Part shown: positions 1-8,662 of the stretch, one piece after another
Position numbering within the stretch: position 1 is the stretch's first letter
Layout: the number at the start of each line of letters is the position of its first letter
Assembly (NCBI RefSeq): GCF_008329605.1
Contig: NZ_NPKO01000001.1
Location: 1-64,000, forward strand
From: Mycolicibacterium sp. P9-64
GTDB lineage: Bacteria; Actinomycetota; Actinomycetes; Mycobacteriales; Mycobacteriaceae
Length of the DNA: 64,000 nucleotides
Direction of reading: 5' to 3'
Made by a program: the position numbers and the translations under genes
Notes under the pieces: model-generated
Database searches by the model: none
The model's input: the letters and a program-made list of their open reading frames with translations, nothing else
What the model was told of the DNA's origin: nothing

Positions 1-546
1 CACACCACCGTCGTCGTGCACGTCGACCTCCAGACCCGCGTGGCCGCCCTGCATCTGGGCCCGGTGCTCTCCGATGACGAGCGCCGCTACCTGACCTGCG
101 ATGCCACCTGCGAGGCATGGTTCGAACACGACGGCCGGGTCATCGGCGCCGGGCGGGCCACCCGCACCATCGGGCGCCGCCTACGCCGTGTTCTCGAGCA
201 CCGCGACCGCGCCTGCGTGATCCCCGGCTGCGCAGCCACCCGCGGTCTGCACGCCCACCACATCGTGCACTGGGAAGACGGCGGCGAGACAGAGTTGGAC
301 AATCTCGTGCTCGTCTGCCCCTACCACCACCGGGCGCATCACCGCGGGGACATCACCATCACCGGACCCGCCCACCAACTCGTCGTCACCGACGCCGACA
401 ACAGACCACTGCAGCCGGGATCACTCGCGCATCCACCCACCACACCCCGGCCCAGGGTCAAACCATGTTCAGGGCCGACCGGGGAACGCGCCGACTGGTG
501 GTGGTACCAACCCTTCCAACCACAACCACCACCCTCGACCAACTAG
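1..546 (+). CDS. DUF222/HNH endonuclease domain protein (13E12 type), 5' end outside window
   Basis: The reading frame is open from base 1, so only the C-terminal part (about 181 codons) is seen. It carries an HNH nuclease signature: a CVIPGC zinc-type knuckle, then LHAHHIVHW with the catalytic histidine pair, then [11 protein letters not shown]. This arrangement is typical of the DUF222-HNH proteins (REP13E12 family) that occur in many copies in mycobacterial genomes. The tail is proline-rich. Its TAG stop overlaps the stop of the convergent ilvD through a shared CTAG. The biological role of the family is not established; nuclease activity is inferred from the motif. The true start lies upstream of the window. 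Confidence 0.85.
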   Translation, partial: HTTVVVHVDLQTRVAALHLGPVLSDDERRYLTCDATCEAWFEHDGRVIGAGRATRTIGRRLRRVLEHRDRACVIPGCAATRGLHAHHIVHWEDGGETELDNLVLVCPYHHRAHHRGDITITGPAHQLVVTDADNRPLQPGSLAHPPTTPRPRVKPCSGPTGERADWWWYQPFQPQPPPSTN

Positions 547-2267
547 GAGCAGACAGCTCCGGTCGCAGCCGAGCCGACCAGCTTGGTGTACTTGGCCAGC
601 ACGCCGGTCTTGTACACCGGAGGCAGCGGCTCGAAACCGACCTTGCGCGCCTCGAATTCGTCCTTGTCGACGAGAAGGTCGAGTGTGCCATTGGCGACGT
701 CGAGGCGGATCTTGTCACCGTCGCGGACGAAGGCGATCGGCCCGCCGTCGACGGCCTCCGGTGCGATGTGCCCGACGCACAGGCCGGTGGTGCCACCCGA
801 GAACCGTCCGTCGGTCATCAACAGGACGTCCTTGCCGAGGCCGGCGCCCTTGATGGCACCGGTGATGGCCAGCATCTCGCGCATGCCGGGCCCGCCCTTC
901 GGCCCCTCGTAGCGGATGACGACGACGTCGTTGTGCGTGATGGTGCCATCCTCGAGCGCGTCCAGCGCTGCCCGTTCGCGCTCGAAAACCCGTGCGGTGC
1001 CCTCGAACACGTCGGAGTCGAAGCCCGCCGACTTCACGACGGCGCCCTCGGGGGCCAACGATCCGTGCAGGATCGTGATGCCGCCGGTGGGGTGGATCGG
1101 GTTGTTCATCGCCCGCAGCACCTTGCCGTCGGGGTCCGGCGGTTCGATGTGGGCGAGGTTCTCGGCCATCGTCTGGCCGGTGATGGTGAGGCAATCCCCG
1201 TGCAGCAGACCGGCGTCCAGCAGCGCCTTCATCACGACGGGCACGCCGCCGATCTCGTCGACGTCCTTCATCACGTGGCGGCCGAAGGGCTTCACGTCGG
1301 CAAGGTGCGGCACCTTCTGCCCGACGCGCGTGAAGTCGGCAAGCGTCAGCTTGACGTTGGCCTCCCACGCGATGGCCAGTAGGTGCAGAACGGCGTTGGT
1401 CGAGCCGCCGAAGGCCATCACGACGGCGATGGCGTTCTCGAACGCCTCCTTGGTGAGGATGTCGCTCGTGGTGATGCCGCGGCGCAGCATCTCGACCACC
1501 GCTTCGCCGGACTTGCGGGCGTACTCGTCACGCCGCTTGTCGATGGCGACGGGGGAGGCACTGCCAGGCAACGACATGCCAAGCGCCTCGGCGGCCGAGG
1601 CCATGGTGTTGGCGGTGTACATGCCGCCACACGCGCCCTCGCCGGGACAGATGGCCCGCTCGATGATGTCGACGTCCGCGCGGGACATCAGCCCGCGCGC
1701 ACACGCGCCGACTGCCTCGAAGGCGTCGATGATGGTGACTTCCTTCTCGGTGCCGTCGGTGAGCTTCGCAAGCCCCGGCATGATCGAGCCGTTGTAGAGG
1801 AAGACGCTCGCCAGGTTCAGTCGGGCGGCCGCCATGAGCATGCCGGGGATCGACTTGTCGCAGCCGGCGAGCAGCACCGAGCCGTCGAGGCGCTCGGCCT
1901 GCATGACGGTCTCGACGCTGTCGGCGATCACCTCACGGGAGACGAGGGAGAAGTGCATGCCCTCGTGGCCCATCGAGATACCGTCGGACACCGAGATGGT
2001 GCCGAACTCCAGCGGGTAGCCGCCAGCTTCGTGCACGCCACCCTTGACCGCCTGCGCAAGCCGCTGCAGCGACATGTTGCACGGGGTGATCTCGTTCCAC
2101 GACGAGCCGACGCCGATCTGCGGTTTGGCCCAGTCGTCGTCACCCATGCCTACGGCCCGCAGCATGCCGCGGGCTGCGGTCTTCTCGAGGCCGTCGGTGA
2201 CGTCGCGGCTGCGTGGCTTGATATCTGGTTTGCTACCGGTTTGGTCCGAGGAAGACGCTGAGAGCAT
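543..2267 (-). CDS. ilvD: dihydroxy-acid dehydratase
   Basis: Dehydrates 2,3-dihydroxy-isovalerate and 2,3-dihydroxy-3-methylvalerate to the 2-keto acids of valine and isoleucine synthesis (cytosolic Fe-S enzyme). The 574-residue protein has the family's Fe-S cysteine segments: [26 protein letters not shown] and [11 protein letters not shown]. The ATG at 2267 starts MLSASSSDQ and gives the usual family length (H37Rv Rv0189c is about 575 residues). The frame stays open upstream into the divergent gene, but that part looks like shadow sequence. It diverges from the copper operon across about 70 bp. Confidence 0.96.
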   Translation of the reverse strand: MLSASSSDQTGSKPDIKPRSRDVTDGLEKTAARGMLRAVGMGDDDWAKPQIGVGSSWNEITPCNMSLQRLAQAVKGGVHEAGGYPLEFGTISVSDGISMGHEGMHFSLVSREVIADSVETVMQAERLDGSVLLAGCDKSIPGMLMAAARLNLASVFLYNGSIMPGLAKLTDGTEKEVTIIDAFEAVGACARGLMSRADVDIIERAICPGEGACGGMYTANTMASAAEALGMSLPGSASPVAIDKRRDEYARKSGEAVVEMLRRGITTSDILTKEAFENAIAVVMAFGGSTNAVLHLLAIAWEANVKLTLADFTRVGQKVPHLADVKPFGRHVMKDVDEIGGVPVVMKALLDAGLLHGDCLTITGQTMAENLAHIEPPDPDGKVLRAMNNPIHPTGGITILHGSLAPEGAVVKSAGFDSDVFEGTARVFERERAALDALEDGTITHNDVVVIRYEGPKGGPGMREMLAITGAIKGAGLGKDVLLMTDGRFSGGTTGLCVGHIAPEAVDGGPIAFVRDGDKIRLDVANGTLDLLVDKDEFEARKVGFEPLPPVYKTGVLAKYTKLVGSAATGAVCS

Positions 2268-2311
2268 TGATCGATTATGCCTTCGCGGTACTGGCCGACC
2301 AAACCATTTGA

Positions 2312-2330
2312 GATACCCCTGAGGGGTATC
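2312..2330. promoter_or_regulatory. CsoR/RicR-type copper operator
   Basis: The sequence GATACCCCTGAGGGGTATC is a perfect inverted repeat with one central base. CsoR and RicR repressors of mycobacteria bind GC-rich palindromes of the TACCC...GGGTA kind. It lies 7 bases before the first possible GTG of the DUF305 gene, which is co-transcribed with a CsoR-family gene, so autoregulation by copper is the natural reading. It is also close enough to the ilvD start (2267) to affect that promoter. Binding itself is inferred. Confidence 0.8.
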
Positions 2331-2337
2331 CGGTACG

Positions 2338-2988
2338 GTGGATGTCGTGAAGTCGTTCATCGCACTGCTTGCTGCAGTTCCCACCGCCGTGCTGTTGTCG
2401 GCATGTACCGGTCCAGCCACCGACGAACATGGCAACCACCAGCAGGGCAGTGAGTCCAGCCAGTCGAGTCCAGTGGAACAGCCCGCCGGGTTCAACGCCC
2501 AGGACGTCGACTTCGCCACCAACATGATTCCGCACCATCAGCAGGCGATCGAGATGGCCGCGATGGTGCCCGACCGGTCCACGAACCCTGCGGTGCTGAA
2601 ACTGGCCGCCGACATCAAGGCAGCCCAGGGTCCCGAGATCGAGACCCTGAAGGTGTTCCTGGTGCAGTGGAAGCAAGGCTCTGACAGCCCCGCGCCCTCC
2701 CAGAGCCCGGACGCCCACGATGGACACGACGGCATGGCCCCCATGGACCCGACTGCCATGCAGGGCATGATCGACGCGGCCGCCATCGCCAACCTCGCGA
2801 CGCTCAAGGGTCCCGAGTTCGACAAGGCATGGATGCAGGCGATGATCAATCACCATGAAGGGGCCATCGCGATGGCCAACGCCGAGATCGCAGGCGGCGC
2901 CAACGTCGACGCCAAGACCCTGGCGCAGCAGATCGTGACGGCCCAGCAGGGCGAAATCACACAGATGAAGCAGATGCTGGGAGGCTGA
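2338..2988 (+). CDS. DUF305 lipoprotein, copper-operon associated
   Basis: This is a 216-residue exported lipoprotein. It has a short hydrophobic signal ending in a lipobox-like LSAC (Cys23), a low-complexity linker, then a DUF305 ferritin-like helical domain. The domain has two copies of the family signature: [13 protein letters not shown] near residue 63 and [15 protein letters not shown] near residue 168, with a His/Met-rich [12 protein letters not shown] loop between them. DUF305 proteins are often encoded with copper resistance genes and are thought to bind metal at the His/Met motifs. It sits directly downstream of a CsoR-type operator and 1 base before the repressor gene. The start is GTG 2338 or GTG 2347; the second gives a cleaner MKSF signal peptide and has GGTGGA just upstream. 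A leaderless transcript is also possible. Confidence 0.88.
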   Translation: MDVVKSFIALLAAVPTAVLLSACTGPATDEHGNHQQGSESSQSSPVEQPAGFNAQDVDFATNMIPHHQQAIEMAAMVPDRSTNPAVLKLAADIKAAQGPEIETLKVFLVQWKQGSDSPAPSQSPDAHDGHDGMAPMDPTAMQGMIDAAAIANLATLKGPEFDKAWMQAMINHHEGAIAMANAEIAGGANVDAKTLAQQIVTAQQGEITQMKQMLGG

Positions 2989-2989
2989 C

Positions 2990-3280
2990 GTGACTGCCAC
3001 ACACGGGTATTCGTCCGACAAGGACAACTATGCAAAGCGGTTGCGCCGCATCGAAGGTCAGGTCCGAGGCATCGCGAAGATGATCGAGGAGGACAAGTAC
3101 TGCATCGACGTCCTCACCCAGATCAGCGCCGTCAACAGCGCCCTGCAGTCCGTCGCGCTAGGGCTGCTCGACGAACACCTCGGCCACTGCGTCAGCCACG
3201 CCGTCGCCGAGGGCGGCGGCGAGGCGGACAAGAAGCTGGCCGAGGCGTCGGCGGCGATTGCCAGGCTCGTGCGGTCCTGA
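2990..3280 (+). CDS. ricR: CsoR-family copper-sensing repressor (RicR-like)
   Basis: This 96-residue all-helical repressor belongs to the CsoR/DUF156 family. The Cu(I) ligand set is present: Cys38, His63 and Cys67, with the same spacing (25 and 4) as Cys36-His61-Cys65 of M. tuberculosis CsoR. LRRIEGQVRGI near the N-terminus is the family DNA-binding helix. It starts with GTG one base after the DUF305 stop, so the two genes form an operon behind the palindrome at 2312-2330. By its position next to ilvD it corresponds to Rv0190 (RicR), the repressor of the copper-protective regulon. Copper sensing is well supported by residues; the RicR name rests on synteny. Confidence 0.88.
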   Translation: MTATHGYSSDKDNYAKRLRRIEGQVRGIAKMIEEDKYCIDVLTQISAVNSALQSVALGLLDEHLGHCVSHAVAEGGGEADKKLAEASAAIARLVRS

Positions 3281-3283
3281 GCT

Positions 3284-3673
3284 CTACTGCTTGCTGTACG
3301 ACGTCGGCCGCACCACGAACACCACCCGGTCGGGGTGATCCGGCGGCGGCTCGCTGAACGGGCCGCTGTAGCGATCGTTGAGGTGCATGTAGAAGTCGCC
3401 CGTGGGATCGGGGTCGATGCGCTCCACCTCGCCGCGCACCTCGAGGTACTTGTACGGGTTGTCCGGGTCCACGATCGACATTGCTACCTGTGGATGTGCT
3501 GCGACATTGCGGTACTTCTGCCGCTTGTTGGTGTGGGTGAACCGCAACACCTCGCCATCCCAGTCGAACCACATCGGATTCACCTGGACGGTGCCATCCG
3601 GCCGGGTGGTCGCCAAGTGGCCGTACAGCGGCCTCTCCAGCAGGTCCTCATACCCCTCGGGTATCGCTACCAC
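3284..3673 (-). CDS. PPOX-class (pyridoxamine 5'-phosphate oxidase fold) F420/FMN-dependent protein
   Basis: This 129-residue split-barrel protein has the motif LATTRPDGTVQVNPMWFDWDG near residue 20 and a KYRN and VRGEVE core, as in the mycobacterial F420/FMN-binding PPOX-fold group (Rv1155-like). These bind F420 or flavin and reduce small substrates. The specific substrate cannot be read from sequence. It is convergent with the ricR-like gene, with a 3-base gap, and diverges from the L,D-transpeptidase across about 240 bp. Confidence 0.85.
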   Translation of the reverse strand: MVAIPEGYEDLLERPLYGHLATTRPDGTVQVNPMWFDWDGEVLRFTHTNKRQKYRNVAAHPQVAMSIVDPDNPYKYLEVRGEVERIDPDPTGDFYMHLNDRYSGPFSEPPPDHPDRVVFVVRPTSYSKQ

Positions 3674-3871
3674 GGCGTTTCCTCTCAGTTGGCGGACTCG
3701 ACCCGCGATTCAACGCGGACGGGGGGCGTCCCGTTCCCTGCCTCGTATCAACGGGTGGGGGCTAGGTAACACTTGACCGCTCGCTGCCGATCAACACAGC
3801 AGCTCAGTGCCGTTTCCAGGCACGTTGACGGGGTGCCGGCGAGCGTCGCCGGAGACGGGTGGCCTTCTCGT

Positions 3872-3911
3872 TGTGCCACACTTGATCGAGAATTCTATTG
3901 GAGGTGGCACA
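3872..3911 (+). promoter_or_regulatory. Inverted repeat overlapping the ribosome-binding site and start of the L,D-transpeptidase gene
   Basis: TGTGCCAC (3872-3879) pairs perfectly with GTGGCACA (3904-3911) across a 24-base loop. The 3' arm begins at the last base of the GGAGG Shine-Dalgarno (3900-3904) and reaches the A of the ATG at 3911. If transcribed, the stem would mask the start codon. A translational role is inferred; it could also be an operator or chance. Confidence 0.4.
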
Positions 3912-4918
3912 TGCCCCAGGGGAAGATGAAGAGACTGGTCACCGCGATCTTCGCGGCTGGATTGGTCGGTGGATTGGCTATCAATAGCCCGTCTGCCTGG
4001 GCCGATCCGGAGGTCAATCCAGACCCCGCCGCGATCGACGCAGCACCGGTGGAGCAGCCCGCGCCGCCGCCGCCGTTCCAGCTGCCCCCGATGCCCTGGG
4101 ACCCGCCGCCCGCCGATCCGCTGGCGGCACCGCCAGCTCCGCAGCAGCCCACGGTCATCCCCGAGGGGACACCTGCCGGCCAGGACCCGACGGCCTACAC
4201 CGGTCCTCCGGTGTTCGCGCCGCCGACGTTCAATCCGACGAACGGCTCCAAGGTGGGCGCCGCGAAGCCGATCTACATCAACTTCGCGCGACCGATCGCC
4301 GACCGGGCGCTGGCACAGGCCGCCGTCCACGTCTCGTCGGTCCCGCCCGTCCCAGGCCGGTTCTACTGGGCGAGCGACACGCAGCTGCGCTGGCGGCCGC
4401 AGGACTTCTGGCCCGCAGGCACCGTCGTCAACATCGACGCAGGCGGCACCAAGTCGAGCTTCACGGTTCCCGAGCAGCTGGTAGCCACCGTCGATGACGC
4501 GACGCACCAGATGACCGTCGTGCGCAACGGCAAGGTCGAGAAGACCATCCCGGTGTCGATGGGCATGTCGGCCGGTGGGCACACGACCCCCAACGGCACG
4601 TACTACGTGCTCGAGAAGTTCCCGACGATCGTCATGGACTCCTCGACGTACGGTGTGCCCGTCAACTCGCCGAACGGCTACAAGCTGAACGTGCAGCTGG
4701 CCGTACGCATCGACAACAGCGGCAACTTCGTGCACAGCGCCCCCTGGTCGGTCGCCGATCAGGGCAAGCGGAACGTGAGCCACGGCTGCATCAACATCAG
4801 CCCGGAAAACGCGCAGTGGTTCTTCGACAACTTCGGCAGTGGCGACCCGATCGTCATCAAGAACTCGAAGGGTCTCTACAACCAGCCGGACGGCGCGTCC
4901 GATTGGCAGATGTTCTAA
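3911..4918 (+). CDS. L,D-transpeptidase (YkuD domain) with proline-rich N-terminus
   Basis: Makes 3-3 peptide cross-links in mycobacterial peptidoglycan, acting outside the membrane. The 335-residue protein has a signal peptide ending near SAWA, a Pro/Ala-rich linker (about 35-100), an Ig-like domain, then the YkuD catalytic domain. The active-site motif is clear: a histidine in VHSAPW and SHGCINIS with catalytic Cys293. The start at ATG 3911 is chosen because of the strong GGAGG at 3900-3904 and the signal peptide; a longer frame to 3773 lacks both. Its place after the ricR-like gene matches Rv0192 (LdtMt4). A strong terminator follows at once. Confidence 0.93.
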   Translation: MPQGKMKRLVTAIFAAGLVGGLAINSPSAWADPEVNPDPAAIDAAPVEQPAPPPPFQLPPMPWDPPPADPLAAPPAPQQPTVIPEGTPAGQDPTAYTGPPVFAPPTFNPTNGSKVGAAKPIYINFARPIADRALAQAAVHVSSVPPVPGRFYWASDTQLRWRPQDFWPAGTVVNIDAGGTKSSFTVPEQLVATVDDATHQMTVVRNGKVEKTIPVSMGMSAGGHTTPNGTYYVLEKFPTIVMDSSTYGVPVNSPNGYKLNVQLAVRIDNSGNFVHSAPWSVADQGKRNVSHGCINISPENAQWFFDNFGSGDPIVIKNSKGLYNQPDGASDWQMF

Positions 4919-4930
4919 GAAGCTCCGAAC

Positions 4931-4969
4931 GAGAAGGCCCCCTACACCTTTGGTGCAGGGGGCCTTCTC
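4931..4969. terminator. Bidirectional rho-independent-type hairpin
   Basis: GAGAAGGCCCCCT (4931-4943) pairs with AGGGGGCCTTCTC (4957-4969), and the stem continues with CACC/GGTG after one mismatch, leaving a 3-base loop. It lies 12 bases after the transpeptidase stop and 9 bases before the end of the convergent corA, so it probably stops both transcripts. There is no long T tract, as is common in mycobacteria. Confidence 0.9.
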
Positions 4970-4978
4970 GCATGCGGA

Positions 4979-5992
4979 CTACAACCAGTCTCGTCGTTTG
5001 AAGCCGATGTAGAGCGCAGCGACCAGTAGGACGATGAGCGCCGTGCTGGTGATGAAGCCTGCGACGGTCTGGATACCGGGGTACTGGACGTTCTGGCCGT
5101 AGAAGCCGGTGATCGCGGTGGGCACGGCAATGATGGCCGCCCACCCAGTGAGCTTCTTCATCACGGTGTTCAGCCGGGCGTCCTGCAGGCTCAGGTTGGT
5201 CTCGAACACCGTAGACACCATGTCGCGCAACGACTCGGTCCACTCCGAGGCCCGCAGCACGTGGTCGTACAGGTCGGCGTAGAGCGGATCGAGCTCGGGC
5301 GCGGTCTTCGCGTCGAGCCTGCGGTGCTGGATGGCACTGACCACCTCCCGCATGGGAAGCACCACCCGGCGCAGCTCGACCAGATCCTTGCGCAACAGAA
5401 AGGTGCGCCGTTGCAAGCCCGCCTTCGGATTGGCGTCGGCGAAAAGGTCGTCCTCGATCGCCTCCACGGCGTCGTCGAGGCATTGCACTGCCTCGAAGTG
5501 GCCGTCGACCACGACGTCGAGCAGTCCGTGCACCAGTGAGCCGACCCCGTACTCCTGCCCGCCGAGCTCGTCGAAGCGTTGGGAGATGGCCTTGACGCCG
5601 GGGGCGAGCGAAGCGACGGGGGATGGTCCCGCCGGCGACAACCGCACGGTGATCAGGCCCTGCGGCAGCACGAACCCCGAGATGCGGTGCAGCGACAGGG
5701 CTGACGCGGTGTCGTCGGCTGCTTCCGCAGGCGCGACGGCGTACACCGTGAAGAACGTGTGTGTCTTGTAGACCGTGGCCTTGGTGCGCTCGGCGTCGCC
5801 GACCGCATCCTCCACCGCCCAGTCGTTCAGGCCGAGTTCCTTGGCAAGCTTCTTGAGCGAGGCATGGTCGGGGTCGTAGATGTCGGCCCACACCAACGTG
5901 TCCTTCTCGACGAGATAGTCCGAGATGGACGCGAACTCGAAGTCGTCCTGCGGCTTGCCATTGCGCCAGACGCGACCGTGTACCTCGCTCAC
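4979..5992 (-). CDS. corA: CorA-family divalent cation channel with GQN in place of GMN
   Basis: This is a 337-residue CorA-type Mg2+/Co2+ channel: a large cytoplasmic alpha/beta domain and long helix, then two C-terminal membrane segments (around residues 278-298 and 308-330) ending in a short basic tail. The loop that forms the selectivity filter after TM1 reads ITGFYGQN; the family norm is YGMN. Orthology to Rv1239c is possible but its usual neighbours are not here. A short dispersed repeat (5601-5621) lies in frame and encodes SPVASLAPG. It is convergent with the transpeptidase gene and only 7 bases upstream lies the stop of the M13 peptidase gene, so it may share that transcript. Confidence 0.92.
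   Translation of the reverse strand: MSEVHGRVWRNGKPQDDFEFASISDYLVEKDTLVWADIYDPDHASLKKLAKELGLNDWAVEDAVGDAERTKATVYKTHTFFTVYAVAPAEAADDTASALSLHRISGFVLPQGLITVRLSPAGPSPVASLAPGVKAISQRFDELGGQEYGVGSLVHGLLDVVVDGHFEAVQCLDDAVEAIEDDLFADANPKAGLQRRTFLLRKDLVELRRVVLPMREVVSAIQHRRLDAKTAPELDPLYADLYDHVLRASEWTESLRDMVSTVFETNLSLQDARLNTVMKKLTGWAAIIAVPTAITGFYGQNVQYPGIQTVAGFITSTALIVLLVAALYIGFKRRDWL
5601..5621 (+). repeat. Short dispersed repeat, copy 1 (inside corA)
   Basis: A 21-bp sequence with core GGGCGAGCGAAGCGACGGG, containing three GCGA units. It is identical at 33115-33135 and, inverted, at 57379-57399. It lies in frame in corA and is read as VASLAPG. Confidence 0.7.
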
Positions 5993-5999
5993 GGGAGCT

Positions 6000-8018
6000 C
6001 TAGTTCCAGATCCGCACCCGGTGCTCGGGATTCAGGTAGAGCTCGTCGGACTCGGTCACGTCGAACGCGTCGTAGTACGCGTCGATGTTGCGGATGACGC
6101 CGTTGCACCGGAACTCGGGCGGTGAGTGCGGGTCGATGGCCAACCGCCGGATGGCCTCGGCGTCGCGGGACTTGGTGCGCCACACCTGCGCCCAGCCGTA
6201 GAAGACGCGTTGGACACCGGTCAGGCCGTCGATCACCGGTGCCTCCTTGCCGCCCAGCGAGAGCTGGTAGGCCAGCAGCGCGATCGAAAGGCCGCCGAGG
6301 TCGCCGATGTTCTCGCCAACGGTGAACGCGCCGTTCACGTGCTGCCCGTCGCTCAGCTGGCGAGGCACGAACTCTTCGTACTGCGCGATCAATGCGGCCG
6401 TGCGGGAACCGAATTCGGTCCGGTCGCTGTCGGTCCACCAATCGACGAGGTTTCCGTCGCCGTCGTACTTGGCGCCCTGATCGTCGAAACCGTGTCCGAT
6501 CTCGTGGCCGATCACCGCGCCGATGCCGCCGTAATTCGCTGCGTCGTCGGCCTCGGCGTCGAAGAACGGGGGCTGCAGAATCGCTGCGGGAAAGACGATT
6601 TCGTTCATGCCGGGGTTGTAGTAGGCGTTCACGGTCTGCGGCGTCATGAACCACTCGTCGCGGTCCACCGGGCCGCCGAGCTTCGCCAGCTCGCGATCGG
6701 TCTCGACCGCGTGGCCGCGCAGGTAGTTCCCGTACAGGTCGCCACGGTCGATCACCAGCGCGGAGTAGTCCCGCCAGCGGGCCGGGTAGCCGATCTTCGG
6801 GGTGAACTTGTCCAGCTTGGCCAGTGCCCGCGCCCGCGTCTCGGGCGTCATCCACTCCAGGTCGCTGATGCTGACCCGGTAGGCCTCGCGCAGGTTGTCC
6901 ACCAGCACGTCCATCCGCGCCTTGGCGCCCGGCGGGAAGTGGCGCTCGACGTAGAGCTTGCCGACGGTGTCACCCATCAAGCCCTCCACCAGGCCGACGC
7001 CTCGCTTCCAGCGCTCGCGGATCTCTTCGGTGCCACTCAGCGTGCGGCCATAGAAGTCGAAGTTCTCGGCGATCAGCTCGTCGGTGAGGATCGACGCGCG
7101 CGAACTGATGACTCGCCAGCGCAGCCAGCGCTTCCAGTCCTCGAGATCGCGGCTCGTCCACAGCGCGGCGAACGACGTCAGCACGTCGGGCTGGCGGACC
7201 ACCACCTCGGCGACCACTTCCGGTGAGGTGCCCAGCGCGGTGACCCATCCCGACCAGTCGAAGCCGGGTGCCTCAGCGGGCAGCTCGGCGAACGTGCGCA
7301 GGTTGTAGGTCAGGTCGGCGTCGCGGCGCTTGACGACGTCCCAGTGCGCTGCGGCGATCTCGGTCTCCAGCGCCACGATGCGGGCGGCGTCGTCGGCGTG
7401 ATCCGAGCCGTCCCCGCCGAACACCAACGCGAACATCCTCGCGATGTGGCCCGGGTAGGCGGCGAGGATCTCCGCGTGCTGCGCCTCGCGGTAGTACGAC
7501 TCGTCGGGCAGGCCGAGACCGGACTGCGACAGGTGCAGCAGGTAGCGGGTGGAGTTCTTGGAGTCGGTGTCGACGTACGCGCCGGTGCCGCCGCTGATAC
7601 CGGCGCGCTGCAGGCCGCCGAGCACAGTGGTCAGAGCCTGCTGGTCCGGGGCGGCATCGATGGCGGCGAGCTCGTCGAGGAGCGGCTGGATCCCGATCCT
7701 GGCGACGGCGTCGGTGTCCATGAAGCTGGCGTAGAGGTCGCCGATGCGCTGCGCGTCCGTTGCGCTGGGCGCTGACTCGATCCCCCGGTCGCTTCGCTCC
7801 TGGCTCGCCGCCGCTTCGGTGATGAGATCGCGCACCTGTTCCTCGGCGCGGTCGGCGAGCAATCGGAAGGCGCCGTCGGTGGCGCGGTCGGCGGGGATGG
7901 GGTAGTCGTCGAGCCAACGACCGTTGACGTGGCCGAACAGGTCGTCCTGGGGGCGGGCATCGTCGTCGACGTAGCTCAGGTCGATACCGGAGCGGATGGC
8001 TTCTAGCGTCACTCCCAC
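6000..8018 (-). CDS. zmp1: M13-family zinc metallopeptidase (neprilysin-like, Zmp1)
   Basis: This is a 672-residue M13 peptidase, the full family length (Rv0198c is 663). It has the zinc motif GHEIGHGFDDQG near residue 505, the substrate-binding NAYYNP segment upstream, and the third-ligand motif GENIGDLGG downstream. The C-terminus ends in the family-typical hydrophobic-Trp tail (RVRIWN). No signal peptide is seen. In M. tuberculosis Zmp1 affects inflammasome activation and phagosome maturation; in an environmental species the role is unknown. The start is GTG 8018 (MGVTLEAI) or GTG 8012. A variant of the dispersed repeat lies at about 7787-7800. Confidence 0.95.
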   Translation of the reverse strand: MGVTLEAIRSGIDLSYVDDDARPQDDLFGHVNGRWLDDYPIPADRATDGAFRLLADRAEEQVRDLITEAAASQERSDRGIESAPSATDAQRIGDLYASFMDTDAVARIGIQPLLDELAAIDAAPDQQALTTVLGGLQRAGISGGTGAYVDTDSKNSTRYLLHLSQSGLGLPDESYYREAQHAEILAAYPGHIARMFALVFGGDGSDHADDAARIVALETEIAAAHWDVVKRRDADLTYNLRTFAELPAEAPGFDWSGWVTALGTSPEVVAEVVVRQPDVLTSFAALWTSRDLEDWKRWLRWRVISSRASILTDELIAENFDFYGRTLSGTEEIRERWKRGVGLVEGLMGDTVGKLYVERHFPPGAKARMDVLVDNLREAYRVSISDLEWMTPETRARALAKLDKFTPKIGYPARWRDYSALVIDRGDLYGNYLRGHAVETDRELAKLGGPVDRDEWFMTPQTVNAYYNPGMNEIVFPAAILQPPFFDAEADDAANYGGIGAVIGHEIGHGFDDQGAKYDGDGNLVDWWTDSDRTEFGSRTAALIAQYEEFVPRQLSDGQHVNGAFTVGENIGDLGGLSIALLAYQLSLGGKEAPVIDGLTGVQRVFYGWAQVWRTKSRDAEAIRRLAIDPHSPPEFRCNGVIRNIDAYYDAFDVTESDELYLNPEHRVRIWN
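7787..7800 (-). repeat. Variant of the short dispersed repeat (inside zmp1)
   Basis: GGTCGCTTCGCTCC shares the core GAGCGAAGCGAC, read on the minus strand, with the 21-bp repeat found elsewhere in the window. Its flanks differ (GGCGAGCCAG ahead of the core). In zmp1 it encodes SQERSDRG in a variable N-terminal loop. Confidence 0.4.
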
Positions 8019-8071
8019 ATCCTTCCAGACGCCCGCGGTCGGCGGGATTTCCGCCGGGTAGCCTCACGGCC

Positions 8072-8662
8072 ATGCCCGACAAGCCCGACGAGGTGCGCAC
8101 GGACCGTGCCAGCGGCGTCTTCACCGGCTACGGCATCGGCTCCGCCGTCCTCGGGCTGGTGTCGGTAGCTGCCATCGTGCTGGGGTTCATGGTGTGGTCG
8201 GGACACCGCCATCAGCGCGACGAACTCGCGTACCAGACCAGCGCGCTGCAGGCGGCCGCCGACTGGACCAACGTCTTGATCAACATGAGCGCCGACACCG
8301 TCGACACCAGCCTGCGCACGCTGCACGACGGCACGGTGGGCCAGCTCAACGCCGATTTCGAGACGACGGTCGAGCCGTTCAAGCAGCTGGTGCTCAAGCT
8401 GAAGTCGAAGACCGTTGGCCAGGTCGACTCGGTGTCGATCGAGTCGCTACATCACCCGCAGGCCGGCCAGCCGGGCGCGCCAAAGCCGCAGCCGGAGCTC
8501 GAGACGGTGGTGTCGCGCACCGACACCGTTCTCGTGGTCGCCACGTCGAGGAGCCAGAACGCGGGCGGTGACCAACCGCAGCCAGTGCGCTGGAACCTAC
8601 GGCTCGGCGTCTCCGACGTCGACGGCAAGCTGCTGATCTCGCGGTTGGAGACCATTCGATGA
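8072..8662 (+). CDS. omamA: Mce-associated membrane protein, OmamA-like
   Basis: A 196-residue protein with one N-terminal membrane helix (about residues 20-45) and an extracytoplasmic domain of the Mce-associated (Mam) type. It corresponds by position and form to Rv0199 (OmamA), an orphaned Mam protein reported to stabilise the Mce1 and Mce4 lipid importers. Mce operons themselves are not in this window. It overlaps the next gene by ATGA, so translation is coupled. It diverges from zmp1 with only about 53 bp between the starts. Confidence 0.85.
   Translation: MPDKPDEVRTDRASGVFTGYGIGSAVLGLVSVAAIVLGFMVWSGHRHQRDELAYQTSALQAAADWTNVLINMSADTVDTSLRTLHDGTVGQLNADFETTVEPFKQLVLKLKSKTVGQVDSVSIESLHHPQAGQPGAPKPQPELETVVSRTDTVLVVATSRSQNAGGDQPQPVRWNLRLGVSDVDGKLLISRLETIR

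Noticed and set aside
1..546. HNH protein as part of a mobile intron or insertion sequence
   Set aside because: The DUF222-HNH type is an ordinary repeated mycobacterial family. No terminal repeats, reverse transcriptase or transposase are visible in this window.
117..1382. 421-codon plus-strand frame across the HNH tail and ilvD
   Set aside because: Spans two real genes in wrong frames and is dominated by Arg/His/Pro.
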